Of a DNA stretch of 64,000 bases, positions 1 to 10,281 are shown in pieces. Both the position numbers and the translations under genes were made by a program. Under the pieces are notes generated by a model. It saw only the letters and a program-made list of their open reading frames with translations, did no database searches and was not told the DNA's origin. The first letter of the stretch is position 1. Every line of letters starts with the position of its first letter. Source of the DNA: Synchiropus splendidus (taxonomy: Eukaryota; Chordata; Actinopteri; Syngnathiformes; Callionymidae); the NCBI RefSeq assembly GCF_027744825.2, contig NC_071334.1, positions 37,603,937 through 37,667,936 of the forward strand, in the 5' to 3' direction.

Positions 1-2550
1 AACGCCAAACATAAAAGTGTTAATAACTTTCGAAAAACACTTCAGACAGCTTGGATTTGATGTGCAACTACTAGAAAGACCCTTTCTGCTATAGTGGGAG
101 GTTAAAATTTCATGTTCTGAAGCTTCCCGGAAAAGTTATGGCACAATGCACAAAAACGCTATTCAGCCTGAGATAAGGTGGGTTTCGGAACGCCAAACAT
201 AAAAGTGTTGATAACTTTCGAAAAACACTTCAGACAGCTTAGATTTGATGTGCAACTACTAGAAAGACCCTTTCTGCTATAGTGGGAGGTGAAAATTTCA
301 TGTTCTGAAGCTTCCCTGCAAAGTTATGGAACAATAGAGAAAACGGGTTTTCAGCATGAGATAAGGTGGGTTCCGGAACGCCAAACATAAAAATGTTGAT
401 AACTTTGGAAAAACACTTTAGAAAGCTTAGATTTGATGTGCAACGACTAGAAAGACCCTTTCTGCTATAGTGGGAGGTGGAAATTTCATGTTCTGAAGCT
501 TCACTGCAAAGTCATTACACAATGCAGAAAATGCGTTTTCAGCTTGAGAAAAAGTCGAATCCGGAACACCAAACATAAAAATGTTGATAACTATGGAAAA
601 ACACTTCAGACAGCTTAGATTTGATGTGCAAGTACGAGAAAGACCATTTTTGCTATAGTGGGAGGTGAAAATTTTATGTTCTGAAGCTTCCCTGCAAAGT
701 TATGACACAAAGGAGAAAAAGTGTTTTCAGCCAGACATAAGGTGGGTTCCGTAACGCCGAACATAAAAATGTTGATAACTTTGGAAAAATGCTTCAAACA
801 GCTTAGATTTGATGTGCAACTACTAAAAAGACCCTTTCTGCTATAGTGGGAGGTGAAAATTTCATGTTCTGAAGCTTCCCTGCAAAGTTATGGCACAATG
901 CAGAAAATGCGTTTTCAGCCTGAGATAAAGTCGATTCCGGAACGCCAAACATAAAAATGTTGATAACTTTGGAAAAACACTTCAGACAGCTTAGATTAGA
1001 TGTGCAACTACTCGAAAAACCCTTTCTGATATAGTGGGAGGTGAAAATTTCATGTTCTGAAGCTTCACTGTAAAGTTATGGCACAATGAAGAAAACGCAT
1101 TTTCAGCCTGAGATAAGGTGGATTCCGGAACGCCAAACATAAAAATGTTGATAACTTTGGAAAAACATTTCAGAGAGCTTAGATTTGATGTGCAACTACG
1201 AGGAAGACCCTTTCTGCTATAATGGGAGGTGAAAATTTGATGTTCTGAAGCTTCCCTGCAAAGTTATGGCACAATGCAGAAATCGCGTTTTCAGCCTGAG
1301 ATGAGGTCGATTACGGAACGGCAAACATAAAAATGTTGATAACTTTGTAAAAGCACTTCAGACAGCTTAGATGTGATGTGCAACTACGAGAAAGAGCCTT
1401 TCTGCTATAGTGGGAGGTGAAAATGTCATGTTCTGTAGCTTCCCTGCAAAGTTTTAGCACACAGGAGAACAAGCGTTTTCAGCCTGAGATAAGGTGTGTT
1501 CCGGAACGCCAAACATAAAAATGTTGATAACTTTGGAAAAACACTTCAGACAGCTTAGATTTGATGTGCAACTACTAGAAAGACCATTTCTGCTATAGTG
1601 GGATGTGAAAATGTCATGTTCTGAAGCTTCCCTGCAAAGTTATGGCACAATGCGTAAAACGCGTTTACAGCCTGAGATGAGGTCGATTCCCGAACGCCAA
1701 ACATAAAAATGTTGATAACTTTGGAAACACATATCAGACAGCTTAGATTTGATGTGCAACTACTCGAAAGAACCTTTCTGATATAGTGGGAGGTGAAAAT
1801 TTCATGTTCTGAAGCTTCCCTGCAAAGTTATGGCACAATGCGTAAAACGCGTTTACAGCATGAGATGAGGTGGGTTCCGAAACGCCAAACATAAAAATGT
1901 TGATAATTTTGGAAAAACACTTCAGACAGCTTAGATTTGATGTGCAACTACTCGAAAGAACCTTTCTGATATAGTGGGAGGTGAACATTTCATGTTCTGA
2001 AGCTTCCCTGCAAGGTAATGCCAAATAGCAGAAAACACGTTTTCAGCCTGAGATAAGGTGGGTTCCGGAACGCCAAACATAAAAATGTTGATAACTATGG
2101 AAAAACATTTCAGACGGCTTAGATTTGGTGTACAACTACTAGAAAGACCCTTTCTGCAATAGTGGGATGTGAAAATTTCATGTTCTGAAACTTCCCTGCA
2201 AAGTTATGGCACAATGCAGAAAACTCGTTTTCAGTCTGTGATAAGGTCAATTCCGGAACGCCAAACATAAAAAAGTTGATAACTTTGGAAAATCAATTCA
2301 GACAGCTTTGATTTGATGTGCAACTACTAGATAGACCCTTTCTGCTATAGTGGGAGGTCAAAATTTCATGTTCTGAAGCTTCATTGTAAAGTTATGGCAC
2401 AATGCGTAAAACGCGTTTTCAGCCTGAGATAAGGTCGATTCCGGATAGCCAAACATAAAAATGTTGACAACTTTGGAAAAACATTTAAGTCAGCTTAGAT
2501 TTGATGTGCAACAACTAGAAAGACCATTTCTGCTATAGTGCGAGGTGGAA
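1..2550. repeat. 188-bp satellite array, block 1
   Basis: Tandem copies of a ~188-bp monomer, each with landmarks CCAAACATAAAAATGTTGAT, CTTCAGACAGCTTAGATTTG, GAAGCTTC and TTCCGGAA. Monomers here differ from each other at many positions and show no obvious long higher-order repeat, so this is an older part of the array. No gene is supported: short open frames on both strands are by-products of the monomer. The block is cut at about 2550 by provirus A. Confidence 0.95.
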
Positions 2551-2682
2551 CGTTGTATTAATAGAACATTGTGGTCTTCACTTAGAACATAAGTTACATT
2601 TATCAAAACAATGAAACTAACACTCAGCATGTTCAATGAATCTAAAACATCTGCATAAGACATAAGGGGTGTCTCTAATGAA

Positions 2683-2764
2683 GTTAAAACTTTCCACTAA
2701 GGACGACAGCTAGAACACGTGATGAAAATTAAAACTTTCCACTGAAGATGACAAGAACACGTCA
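2683..2764 (+). promoter_or_regulatory. U3 direct repeat, enhancer-like
   Basis: An imperfect ~40-bp direct repeat (starts near 2684 and 2729). Each copy has TTAAAACTTTCCACT followed by GAACACGTGA or GAACACGTCA. These contain an NF-kB-like GGAAAGT on the other strand, an E-box (CACGTG) in copy 1 and a CRE-like ACGTCA in copy 2. Duplicated enhancers are common in retroviral U3; factor identity is inference. Confidence 0.5.
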
Positions 2765-2813
2765 CCCATTAATGACGCATTGGGGGATTGTTTATTGAAA
2801 TCGGCAATGTTGC

Positions 2814-2820
2814 TATAAAG
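2814..2820 (+). promoter_or_regulatory. TATA-like box, candidate 1, in 5' LTR
   Basis: TATAAAG, followed about 25-30 bases later by a CT-rich stretch (2840-2860) that could hold a start site. It competes with the TATA-like box at 3343. Confidence 0.35.
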
Positions 2821-3342
2821 GTCTAGGATAAACTGACCTCTCGCTCTCGCTCTTGATCCACGCTTTTGGCTTCATCCCTTTGCTGTAAGGTCTTGTATCT
2901 TAACTTGGGACGGTGCTCTTGCTCTTGCTCTTAGGCCATTTGATTTAACTCTTTTTGTTGTTCTCTTATGGTTTTTTATTATTGATTGGTTGATTTTTAT
3001 GATTAATTCTTTTGACTTAATCTCTTTTATTGCATATACTTTGAATATATTTTTAGGATCTTTGACTTAATCCTTTTTATTGTGTATGCATTTTGATTAT
3101 ATGATTTTTTGACATTTATGTATGTGCACTAGCGTCTGGCAGTTCCTTTGACTTTGTTGGGTATTAGCGTCTGGCAATACCCTTGAGTTTATTGATGTTT
3201 ATTGATTTTATTGTTTTTATTATCCTTTTTTGAATTTTATTGTTTTATTATCCTTTTATCATTTTTGTATTGAATTTTATTCTTTATTGATTTTACTGTT
3301 TTGTTATCCTTTTTATCAATTTTTTGGAGAAATACTTTTGAT

Positions 3343-3349
3343 ATAAAGA
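3343..3349 (+). promoter_or_regulatory. TATA-like box, candidate 2, in 5' LTR
   Basis: TATAAAG about 30 bp upstream of 3372-3376, which is exactly where homology with the truncated 3' LTR begins. If this is the promoter, R would start near 3375 and the 3' copy would consist of R-U5 only. Confidence 0.45.
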
Positions 3350-3352
3350 CAA

Positions 3353-3358
3353 AATAAA
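3353..3358 (+). promoter_or_regulatory. Polyadenylation signal AATAAA in LTR
   Basis: A single AATAAA in the T-rich part of the LTR. It lies just upstream of the inferred R start, an arrangement known in some retroviruses. The 3' LTR of this copy has lost it. Confidence 0.45.
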
Positions 3359-3453
3359 ACGAAGTACGAATTAAGTACTGAAAAGGCACAACGGCATTGA
3401 TCCCTGACTACTAAAGAATCGACTGGCTCCTGTACTACCATCAACTGGGTTAT

Positions 3454-3461
3454 AGGTGAGT
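3454..3461 (+). promoter_or_regulatory. Candidate major splice donor inside R
   Basis: AG|GTGAGT, a strong match to the vertebrate donor consensus, ~80 bases after the inferred cap site and conserved in the 3' copy at 19146-19153. Foamy viruses place their major donor inside R, unlike most retroviruses, which place it after the primer site. Confidence 0.45.
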
Positions 3462-3689
3462 TAATGCTCGATTGAATTAATGTTTGATTCCCTTTCCTGT
3501 GCACATGTAGTGAATGTCTCGACTGGTAGCATTATTCCATCCTGAATTATTATGTCAATGATAAAGTGGTAGTTCAGAAGGCTGAGGTAATATTTTATTT
3601 AAGGAATGGATTGAGGATCTAATCATGTGTCCCTAAACGAAGCTAAGTAAAGAGACTACGGTAGAAGGTGTAGCATTGTAAGGTCAAGA

Positions 3690-3707
3690 ACCTGTTTCTC
3701 AACAGGT
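3690..3707 (+). other. Hairpin in R-U5
   Basis: ACCTGTT-TCTC-AACAGGT, a perfect 7-bp stem with a 4-base loop, retained in the 3' LTR copy near 19384-19401. It would be present in genomic RNA; role unknown. Confidence 0.4.
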
Positions 3708-3947
3708 CGGGCGAATTAAATAACCCGCTCAGTGAAGCGCCGACACTACTCACTAATATAATAGGTGAAGTTGATAAATCTATTATAGTTTTAGAACCGT
3801 GTCTGCAACAATAGGCTGACTGAGTTGACCACACGAGGGGGCCCTTTACCAGAGAGGCAAAGGGAGGTAGTGTACTCAGAACTAGGGACGGCTTGTTATA
3901 GCCAATTGCCCTGTACACAAAACCTTGAAATCCAAACCCGAGCGACA

Positions 3948-3965
3948 TGGCGCCCGAACAGGGAC
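3948..3965 (+). other. Primer-binding site, tRNA-Lys3
   Basis: TGGCGCCCGAACAGGGAC directly follows the LTR end. All 18 bases complement the 3' end of vertebrate tRNA-Lys3, the primer also used by HIV-1 and MMTV. Foamy viruses are known to use tRNA-Lys1,2, whose site differs after TGGCGCCC, so this is a distinguishing trait. Confidence 0.95.
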
Positions 3966-4397
3966 ATGATTGAAAAACGTACAATCTATTTGTGAGTAAC
4001 TGGACCCCAGATTGAAACTCTGACGGGAAAAGTTCGGTAGTAAATAGATAGATTCTACTATCTCTGAGTTTTGAATCAATGATATAGATTCAGACTCTAT
4101 CACTCGACAAAGTACGATTTAGTTGACTCTGTAATTTACCAAGGGGCTGCCCCTTGGGACTGATCACTCCGAGTAGGGCAGTTAAAGTATTAAGGTAATT
4201 ACAGTGCAACTGCTATAATAGCTGGAATACAGAAGTACAGCAAAAAGTCCCGTGAGGCCTTATAACGGGCACCCCATAAGAAGTCCGCCAGGGACAACTG
4301 GGGAACTGCAGCAGGAAGCAGCGGCATAGTTCGGGAAACTGTTCATAGCCGGTAAAGTGAATTCCTTGAATAATTTCACTGAGACTGCAGAATAAAA
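3966..4397 (+). other. 5' untranslated leader of provirus A
   Basis: About 430 bp between the primer site and the first plausible gag ATG, without a long open frame. It holds a perfect stem-loop at 4139-4157 (CCAAGGGG-CTG-CCCCTTGG, 8-bp stem, 3-base loop). By position this could serve RNA dimerisation or packaging; that is inference. Confidence 0.6.
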
Positions 4398-7300
4398 ATG
4401 AGCAAAGAGGTTGTGCCTGAAAGCAGTGGAGTCTCTAGGAGAAGAGCCTCCATAGCCGAATCTGAGGTTTTGACTGCCCCCCCGATATGTGGGTTGTAGC
4501 ATCTTTTCTGATAATCGATGCACGATTAGAAAATCAGGAATTATGGGATATTTTGCCTTTCGGTTCGTATACGCTCCTTAATCCACAGAGGTGCCCAAGA
4601 CCTACCGATAGTGCGGGTATAGCTTGTTGGGTGAAAGAGAGTTTTCCTGAAGCGGTGAAAGACTTTGACCAGGATCACCCGGGGGACTGGGCCCCAGGTG
4701 AGGCACGTCCCTTGGACACCGGGGACTCGAGATTGCATACAATATTAATGGCCCATTACTTGCCTTTTGACGACAAGGACCCTGAGGGTTCCTTTATGAT
4801 ACTTTCGACAACTTATCACAACTCCTTGACTCATGCCGGAACGTGGGCCGTCATTGTTCCCATTTTTGGGACAGGAGTGTTCAATTTCCCTCTCGGAAGG
4901 GCGATTTAAAGCGGATCCAGTGAAAGTTCAGGACTATGCAGCGTCCAGTAATTATCGAGTTGATGCGACATTAATTGCTGAACTAATGAGGATGCCCGTA
5001 GTGGGCAAGTCATATAAGGAGTTTGTCTTTGACCGTGCCGTAGGGAATATTACTGACAGCTTTGTTCGTCAATACCAGCGCTACCCCGCTAAATCGGGAA
5101 TGTATCCACACGCTGATCTCAAAGAACACCAAACGTTATACGGACCAACTGGTCCATCACCACTGACAAATATGGGGTCATTGGACACTGCATTACAAGA
5201 AATAGCCCATACTCCGACTGCAACTGCGCCACCCGCCTATGAAACTAGCGAGGCTCTCAGGGACCATGGCTATGCCACTCCAGTGAGGGTCCACTTCTCC
5301 CCGCCGTCAGAGGATGACTCTGATGAGGGAGAACCCCTGCACGTGAGTGAAAACAGCAGAGAAATTATTACTAGTCTGGAAAAAATGGCGGGACAACTTA
5401 GTGCGATCTCACAACAAATAGAAAGTCATCGGGATCAGATCAATAGAAGTTTAAGCCAGGGAAGATTAGAATATATTTCAGGTTCCCCGGAAAATCGCCC
5501 ACAGCCCATGCAACCACTTAATCCCTCTAATGACTTGATAGAGGCCTCGGGCCTTAATGCCCCAGGAAACTCTGATGCCAGAGACCCAGGGTTGAGTGAG
5601 TCAACTCCGGATGACATCCCGGTTATTAGAATGGACAATGGATCCATGTTTATTATTTTGCCCACTTCTACGGCTAAATATAAACCCACTGGGGACAATG
5701 TAGTGATCCCCTTAAGAAAGTGGAACGGACTAGATGAGGTGAGGGCATTTTTTTCCGTACAAAAAGAAGATTGGCAGAAAGGACCTCGATTATCAACTTT
5801 CACTTTTGAGTGAAGAAGTTCGTGACCGGAGTTACCGAGCCTTTGAGCGGGTCCATCACCTTGACTTCACTGATTGCGAAGATTCCTCCGTGGCTACTGT
5901 CTGTTTGACACCGTTAGTGCATCCATGCTCAGTAGAAGGTCAAATACACACCGGAGCCAGCAAAATTGCCCGGCCTGAATTGTCTAAGGTGACCCTTGAC
6001 CTCAATCCTCCTGAATCATTGGGGGTTGTCACAAATAACGCAATTAGCACGATGGATGACGGCTACTTATGCGACGCTGGCCTCACTGGGTTATTTTGAA
6101 ACAGTTAAGTGTCTGGTAGGAAACCGACAACTGGCAAAAACACTCTATGACACAGTATTACTTTTAAAACAGGATAACTTTGCAAAGTATCAAGATAATT
6201 CTCCTCAGCTGCAGCGTGGCCTAGAGGAGGAGGAGTGCAGAGAGCCAGAGGAGCCTCGGGTTTCCTTCCGACCCTCCTCTGCGTCTACACCACGCCCCCC
6301 AACTTCTCTACCCAGGTCCCCACGTGACAAACGGCCCTCCTCTGCGTCTGCACCACGCCCCTCAACCCCTCTACCCAGGTCCCCACAGGGCGAACGGCCA
6401 TCAACGCCCCCTGTTAACCGCCAGCCCACCCGAATGGTTCGAGCAAAAGACTCTAGAGGGCGTAAGATAACCTGGGGAGAGTACGACGCCACCAAGTGAC
6501 CGTGCGACCCCGGCAAGGAAGAATTAAGAGAACACCCTATGGCTCATGACTATGATCCGCTGGTACACCAGCAGCCTCCGGAGCCAGGGTGGAATAAAGA
6601 AATAATTACACCCCAGTGGTTTCCTCATGATAGGAAGGAAAGGGCCCGGAGAATGCGATCTCCCTCTGCTGAGGAAATAGGTGAGTGGCAAGGAGTGTCA
6701 AAATCTTTTAAGCGGGCGTATCTTGCACGAGGGTATGATGCACACCGTGATTCATTAACTGATATTTACTCTCATATGCCCAGGGCCACTCGCCAGCCGA
6801 CGGAGCCCTGGGAGGGACAGTCTCAATGTCCCTCTGAACCTGACGATCAGAGTAGCGATGAATCCGGCAGCGATAGTGACTCGCCTCTGGGTCCGCAGCC
6901 AGATCCCCCAACTCCCCCAAGACAGGGTGGCAGGATGGCCCCCGCCGGTAGGATAGGACGGCAGCGCACCTAGCTGGCAGTGTCGATTCTTGCAGGAGGC
7001 CCCCTATTGGAGCCCAGGCAAGACAGTGACGTCAGGGTGTCGAATAAAATTACCCTGGCAGACCTATGCAAAGCACTCCCAAAAAGAAGAGATAAAGAAT
7101 CCAACTGTGAGTATGTCAGGAGATTGAATAAGGAGTTATCTCCTGCTCAAATGACTGACCCGTTTATTAGTAAATATGTCTCCAGAGAGAATGGATTAGA
7201 TTTAGTTAAAGGGCAGACATTAATGGATTTGTTAACCTCCGATGTGGCTACTTTACTCACTAGTCAGGTAGAAGCAACCATACGAGATCTGGTTGATAAA

Positions 7301-7956
7301 GTAAATAGAGGAGAAATGTCTCTTTTAGAGGCTTATTCTATTCTGGCAGAAGAGGGGGACGATGAGTCACAGGTTAAGAGTTTTCTGATTCAGATTAACT
7401 GCCCCGAGCAAGCAAAATTAGTTCTGGAGTTCCTCCAAGCGAAGGGACTCGATGCAAAAACTGAGGTTATCACACGTCAAGAGCTCTTAGAAAGCAAAAA
7501 GAGAAACAGGATGTATCTGAACCTCGACAGCCAAAAAACGAGCAGAGGGGGAAGCCCCTTCCCCCTACCGAATCGAAACCAGCAAACCCACAGCGCGCCC
7601 CGCCTCGCACTCGATCTTCCTTTCCACCCAGAAAGGATCGAAACCAGCAAGACATCAGACCCGAGAGACAGGGTGGGGGCAAGCGCCCTCCATTCAACAA
7701 GAATATGAATGGCTCAGGCATGGATACCCACAGGCAGCCTCGCTGGAGGCAGAATCATGCCGACAATCGACCCCAAACAAAGGGGCAAGATCGCCCCCCT
7801 CCGAAACCAGTGTCCGACGAGGACTGGAAAACGATGACCCAAGAGCAAAAAGAAGCGGTAATACTTGCAGCGGCGCGGCAAAATCAGGATCAGGGAAGGG
7901 AACTGACCGCAGCCCAGAGGAAAGTGTTAGAGAAACACGAACCCAAAACCCAATAA
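4398..7956 (+). pseudogene. gag: gag of provirus A, very large, frameshifted
   Basis: Structural polyprotein, read as one ~1,180-codon gene broken by indels and stops. The likely ATG is 4398; a run of seven C at 4476-4483 shifts frame, and reading continues from 4487, then changes near 4900, near 5750-5790 (beside a T7 run), near 6070-6100 and near 7490. In-frame stops are TGA 6497 and TAG 6971. Visible parts: a PPAY late-domain motif at 5229-5240; an acidic patch and a coiled-coil-like segment (about 5350-5480); an RPSSAS/PRSP repeat; a Ser/Asp-rich stretch (6830-6890); an alpha-helical, capsid-like part (7040-7470); and a basic Pro/Arg/Gly/Gln-rich C-terminus (7500-7956). There is no CCHC zinc knuckle, which recalls foamy Gag. 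At about 1,180 codons it is nearly twice the usual foamy Gag length. The N-terminal assignment rests on position alone. Confidence 0.75.
6269..6394 (+). repeat. 63-bp in-frame tandem repeat in gag
   Basis: Two adjacent 63-bp copies (6269-6331, 6332-6394) plus the start of a third, encoding a 21-residue Pro/Ser/Arg unit beginning RPSSAS and ending SPR or SPQ. The length is a multiple of three, as expected for repeat growth in a translated gene. Confidence 0.85.
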
Positions 7957-7969
7957 TGAGGCCTTATAA

Positions 7970-10281
7970 ATGCAGATATGGGTTAAAGATCAAAAAAGAG
8001 ATTGCTATTATGATACTGGAACAGATATATCCATATTACCGAGAGAATGGTTAGATGAAGAACTCGATCAGAAGATACTCGTAAAATTGGCTAATGGAGA
8101 TGTCGTTATGATGGCCCTAGGTATATTTAATGGAAAAACTGTGGCAATAGGGCCTAACCCTTTATTGTCTCCGAGCATTTAGAGGAAGTGATCCGGAGAC
8201 TGAAGGATCATGGAATGAAGATTGGAATTGCTAAATGTGAGACAGGAGTACCGCAAGTTAAATACCTGGGTGTTTTGGTTACAAAGCACGCGATAACTTC
8301 CACTAACGAATATCTCCAAAATCTGCACCCTACTACGCTTAAAGAGCTAGAAAAATGCTTAGGAAAACTGGGGTGGCTGCGAAATATGATTCCTTATTAC
8401 TCTACTTTAGCGAGACCTGTTGAGATAATTAAAAATAAGGTCAGGTCATTCGACAAGCGGTCCCTAAAATTAATAGAGCACAATAGAATGCTAACGCCAG
8501 AAGAAACAGAAACCTGGAACTGTCTTATTCAACACATTCTTACAGATGGGGTGAAGCTCGCTCTGTATCGAGATGGACAGAATATCTCCGTGGTAGTGTT
8601 GGAGGAAAAGGAAAATGGGGGATGCGCGGCAGTCTACGAGGAAAGTAATGACACACCGATTTGCTACGTATCTGTCAGATATTGACCCACTGAAAGTCGA
8701 TTTGCCCCAGCAGAAAGAGAACTGAGGTTATTATGGAAAGTCTATACTGAACTGGCTTCTAACTTAGGCCAGGTTTATGTAAAATGTACAGTACAGAATG
8801 ACCTCACTAAAGAAATGGTCAAGGACACGGTGGAGTTTGCTAAAGCTTATGCCTCTAGATGGGGAAAGTGGAAGCAAATGCTTCTAGATCCGAATTGGTC
8901 ATTTGTAATGGCTAAGTCTAGGCAGCAGCCTAAAATCACTACGATGTCTCAACCAGACTATACTGGGATATACACCCTTTTTACTGACGGTAGTAAAACA
9001 TCTCAGGATCCCGAGGGATATTGGGGTTTTGTGTTATACAAACGAGACAAACCGATATATAAAGAAAAAGGAAGAATGCGCAAAACAGCACAGGAAGCCG
9101 AGCTACAGGCAGTTGTCAGCGGGCTACAATATGTGAAAAAGAAGGGAATAAAATCCATACGGATTGTGACCGATAGTTGGTATGTGTCGGAACGGCTGAA
9201 AGATAACCTTAAATACTGGCAGCAACGAGACTTCCAGAATTATAAAGGTAAAGAGCTGGAGCACCGTGACTTATGGATAGTGGTGAACCAGCTGCTGCAA
9301 CATATAAAATTGTGGGTGACACATGTCAATAGTCACACGGGACTCCAAGATTTTGATCACATGGGAAATGATGTGGTCGACAGACTAGTGCAGACTAGAG
9401 CAGTTGTAGTGGGCACCTTGATTTTTCCTGATAAATGGAAGAATGATCAAGGGAAAGTTGTCATCCCTCAGGAAGAGAGGCTGGATTATGTCCAGCATAT
9501 ACATCGCGCTTTGCTACATGTTGGTAATGAGAGAACGCGCCGATGGATGGTTGATAACGGGATTGAGGCCGGCCTTCTCAAAGACACAATATCGCTGGTT
9601 AGACATAATTGTGAGATATGCATGGAGAAGGGATTGTTACCTCCTATTGCTTATCAAGAAGGTAAAATTGCTGAAGAATTCCCAGGCATTTCCGCATCTA
9701 TGGACGTAGGTGTCCTGGGGAGTCACTTCAGTCTATATAAAAAATTCCTGGTAATAGCTGACAATGGGGGAGGACACACACGAGTCTACCCCATCAAAAA
9801 AGAAACCACAAAGACAGCAAAAGAGTGTGTGATGTCATTTATTCAGGGGAACCCATTCAAAAGCCTCAGATCTGATAATGCCACCATGTTTACTTCTAAA
9901 CACTTTCGTTCGTGGTTGGAACAGGTGGGGATACGACATGTCTTATCTATCCCGCCCCAATCCAACACTAATGGAGTCGCGGAACGCGCAGTGCGCGCGG
10001 CAAAATCGCAAATACTGTTGTATAAACATAGATGGCACTTACCTGAAAACCTCTTTGCCATTAACCAACAGCTCAGTCTCCCTAAGTTGCGGGGTCATGA
10101 CCCTGCCCGCTCTCACGGGCCCTCTGTATCGTTACAGGTGGGCAGTGAGGTGTGGATACTCGCCACTGGAAGGTCTACTACAATAGTGAAAGTCGAAGGG
10201 AACGTACTTACGGGAAAAGATGGTCACAGGTACCACCCCAAGCAACTTCGACTTAAGTGTAAAAATCAGGATGGAAGCTAA
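7970..10281 (+). pseudogene. pol: pol of provirus A: PR, deleted RT, RNase H, IN
   Basis: Enzymatic polyprotein. The frame opens at TAA-ATG (stop 7967, ATG 7970), so Pol starts at its own codon directly on the protease, with the DTG active site at residues 15-17, as in foamy Pol. Near 8150 the protease sequence runs into the region just after where the RT YXDD box should be; the rest of PR and the RT fingers and palm are deleted. RT thumb and connection follow (8160-8685), then an in-frame TGA at 8683. RNase H keeps its acidic residues (Asp 8986, Glu about 9100, Asp about 9172, Asp about 9379) and a His. Integrase has an H-x4-H and CEIC zinc site (about 9502-9621) and a D, D(35)E core (Asp about 9703, Asp about 9874, Glu about 9982), ending in a short basic C-terminal domain. 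Such a product could not copy RNA. Confidence 0.93.

Larger units (their letters stand above)
2554..3947 (+). repeat. 5' LTR of provirus A
   Basis: It starts TGTATTAATAG where the satellite ends and finishes GAGCGACA directly against the primer-binding site, giving TGT...ACA ends and about 1.39 kb. The first ~820 bp (U3) is AT-rich with T-rich low-complexity DNA at 3185-3320 and is absent from the 3' copy. The remaining ~573 bp (R-U5) is repeated at 19066-19639. Long LTRs of this size are typical of foamy viruses. An alternative is that only 3376-3947 is the LTR and the AT-rich part is another element, but TATA, AATAAA and enhancer-like repeats in it favour U3. Confidence 0.75.

Noticed and set aside
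3948..3965. tRNA gene
   Set aside because: Only the 18-base complement of a tRNA 3' end is present, directly after an LTR; no cloverleaf.
3643..3984. Minus-strand 113-codon frame in R-U5, also in the 3' copy (19335-19670)
   Set aside because: It spans the LTR end into flanking DNA differently in the two copies and has no codon bias; a chance antisense frame, although antisense LTR genes do exist in some retroviruses.
8600..8621. Central polypurine tract in pol (GGAGGAAAAGGAAAATGGGGG)
   Set aside because: It is purine-rich but interrupted by T and codes for a plausible Glu/Lys stretch; not enough to call a second plus-strand primer.
9443..9709. 88-codon plus-strand frame inside pol
   Set aside because: Overlaps integrase in another frame; shadow of the real coding frame.
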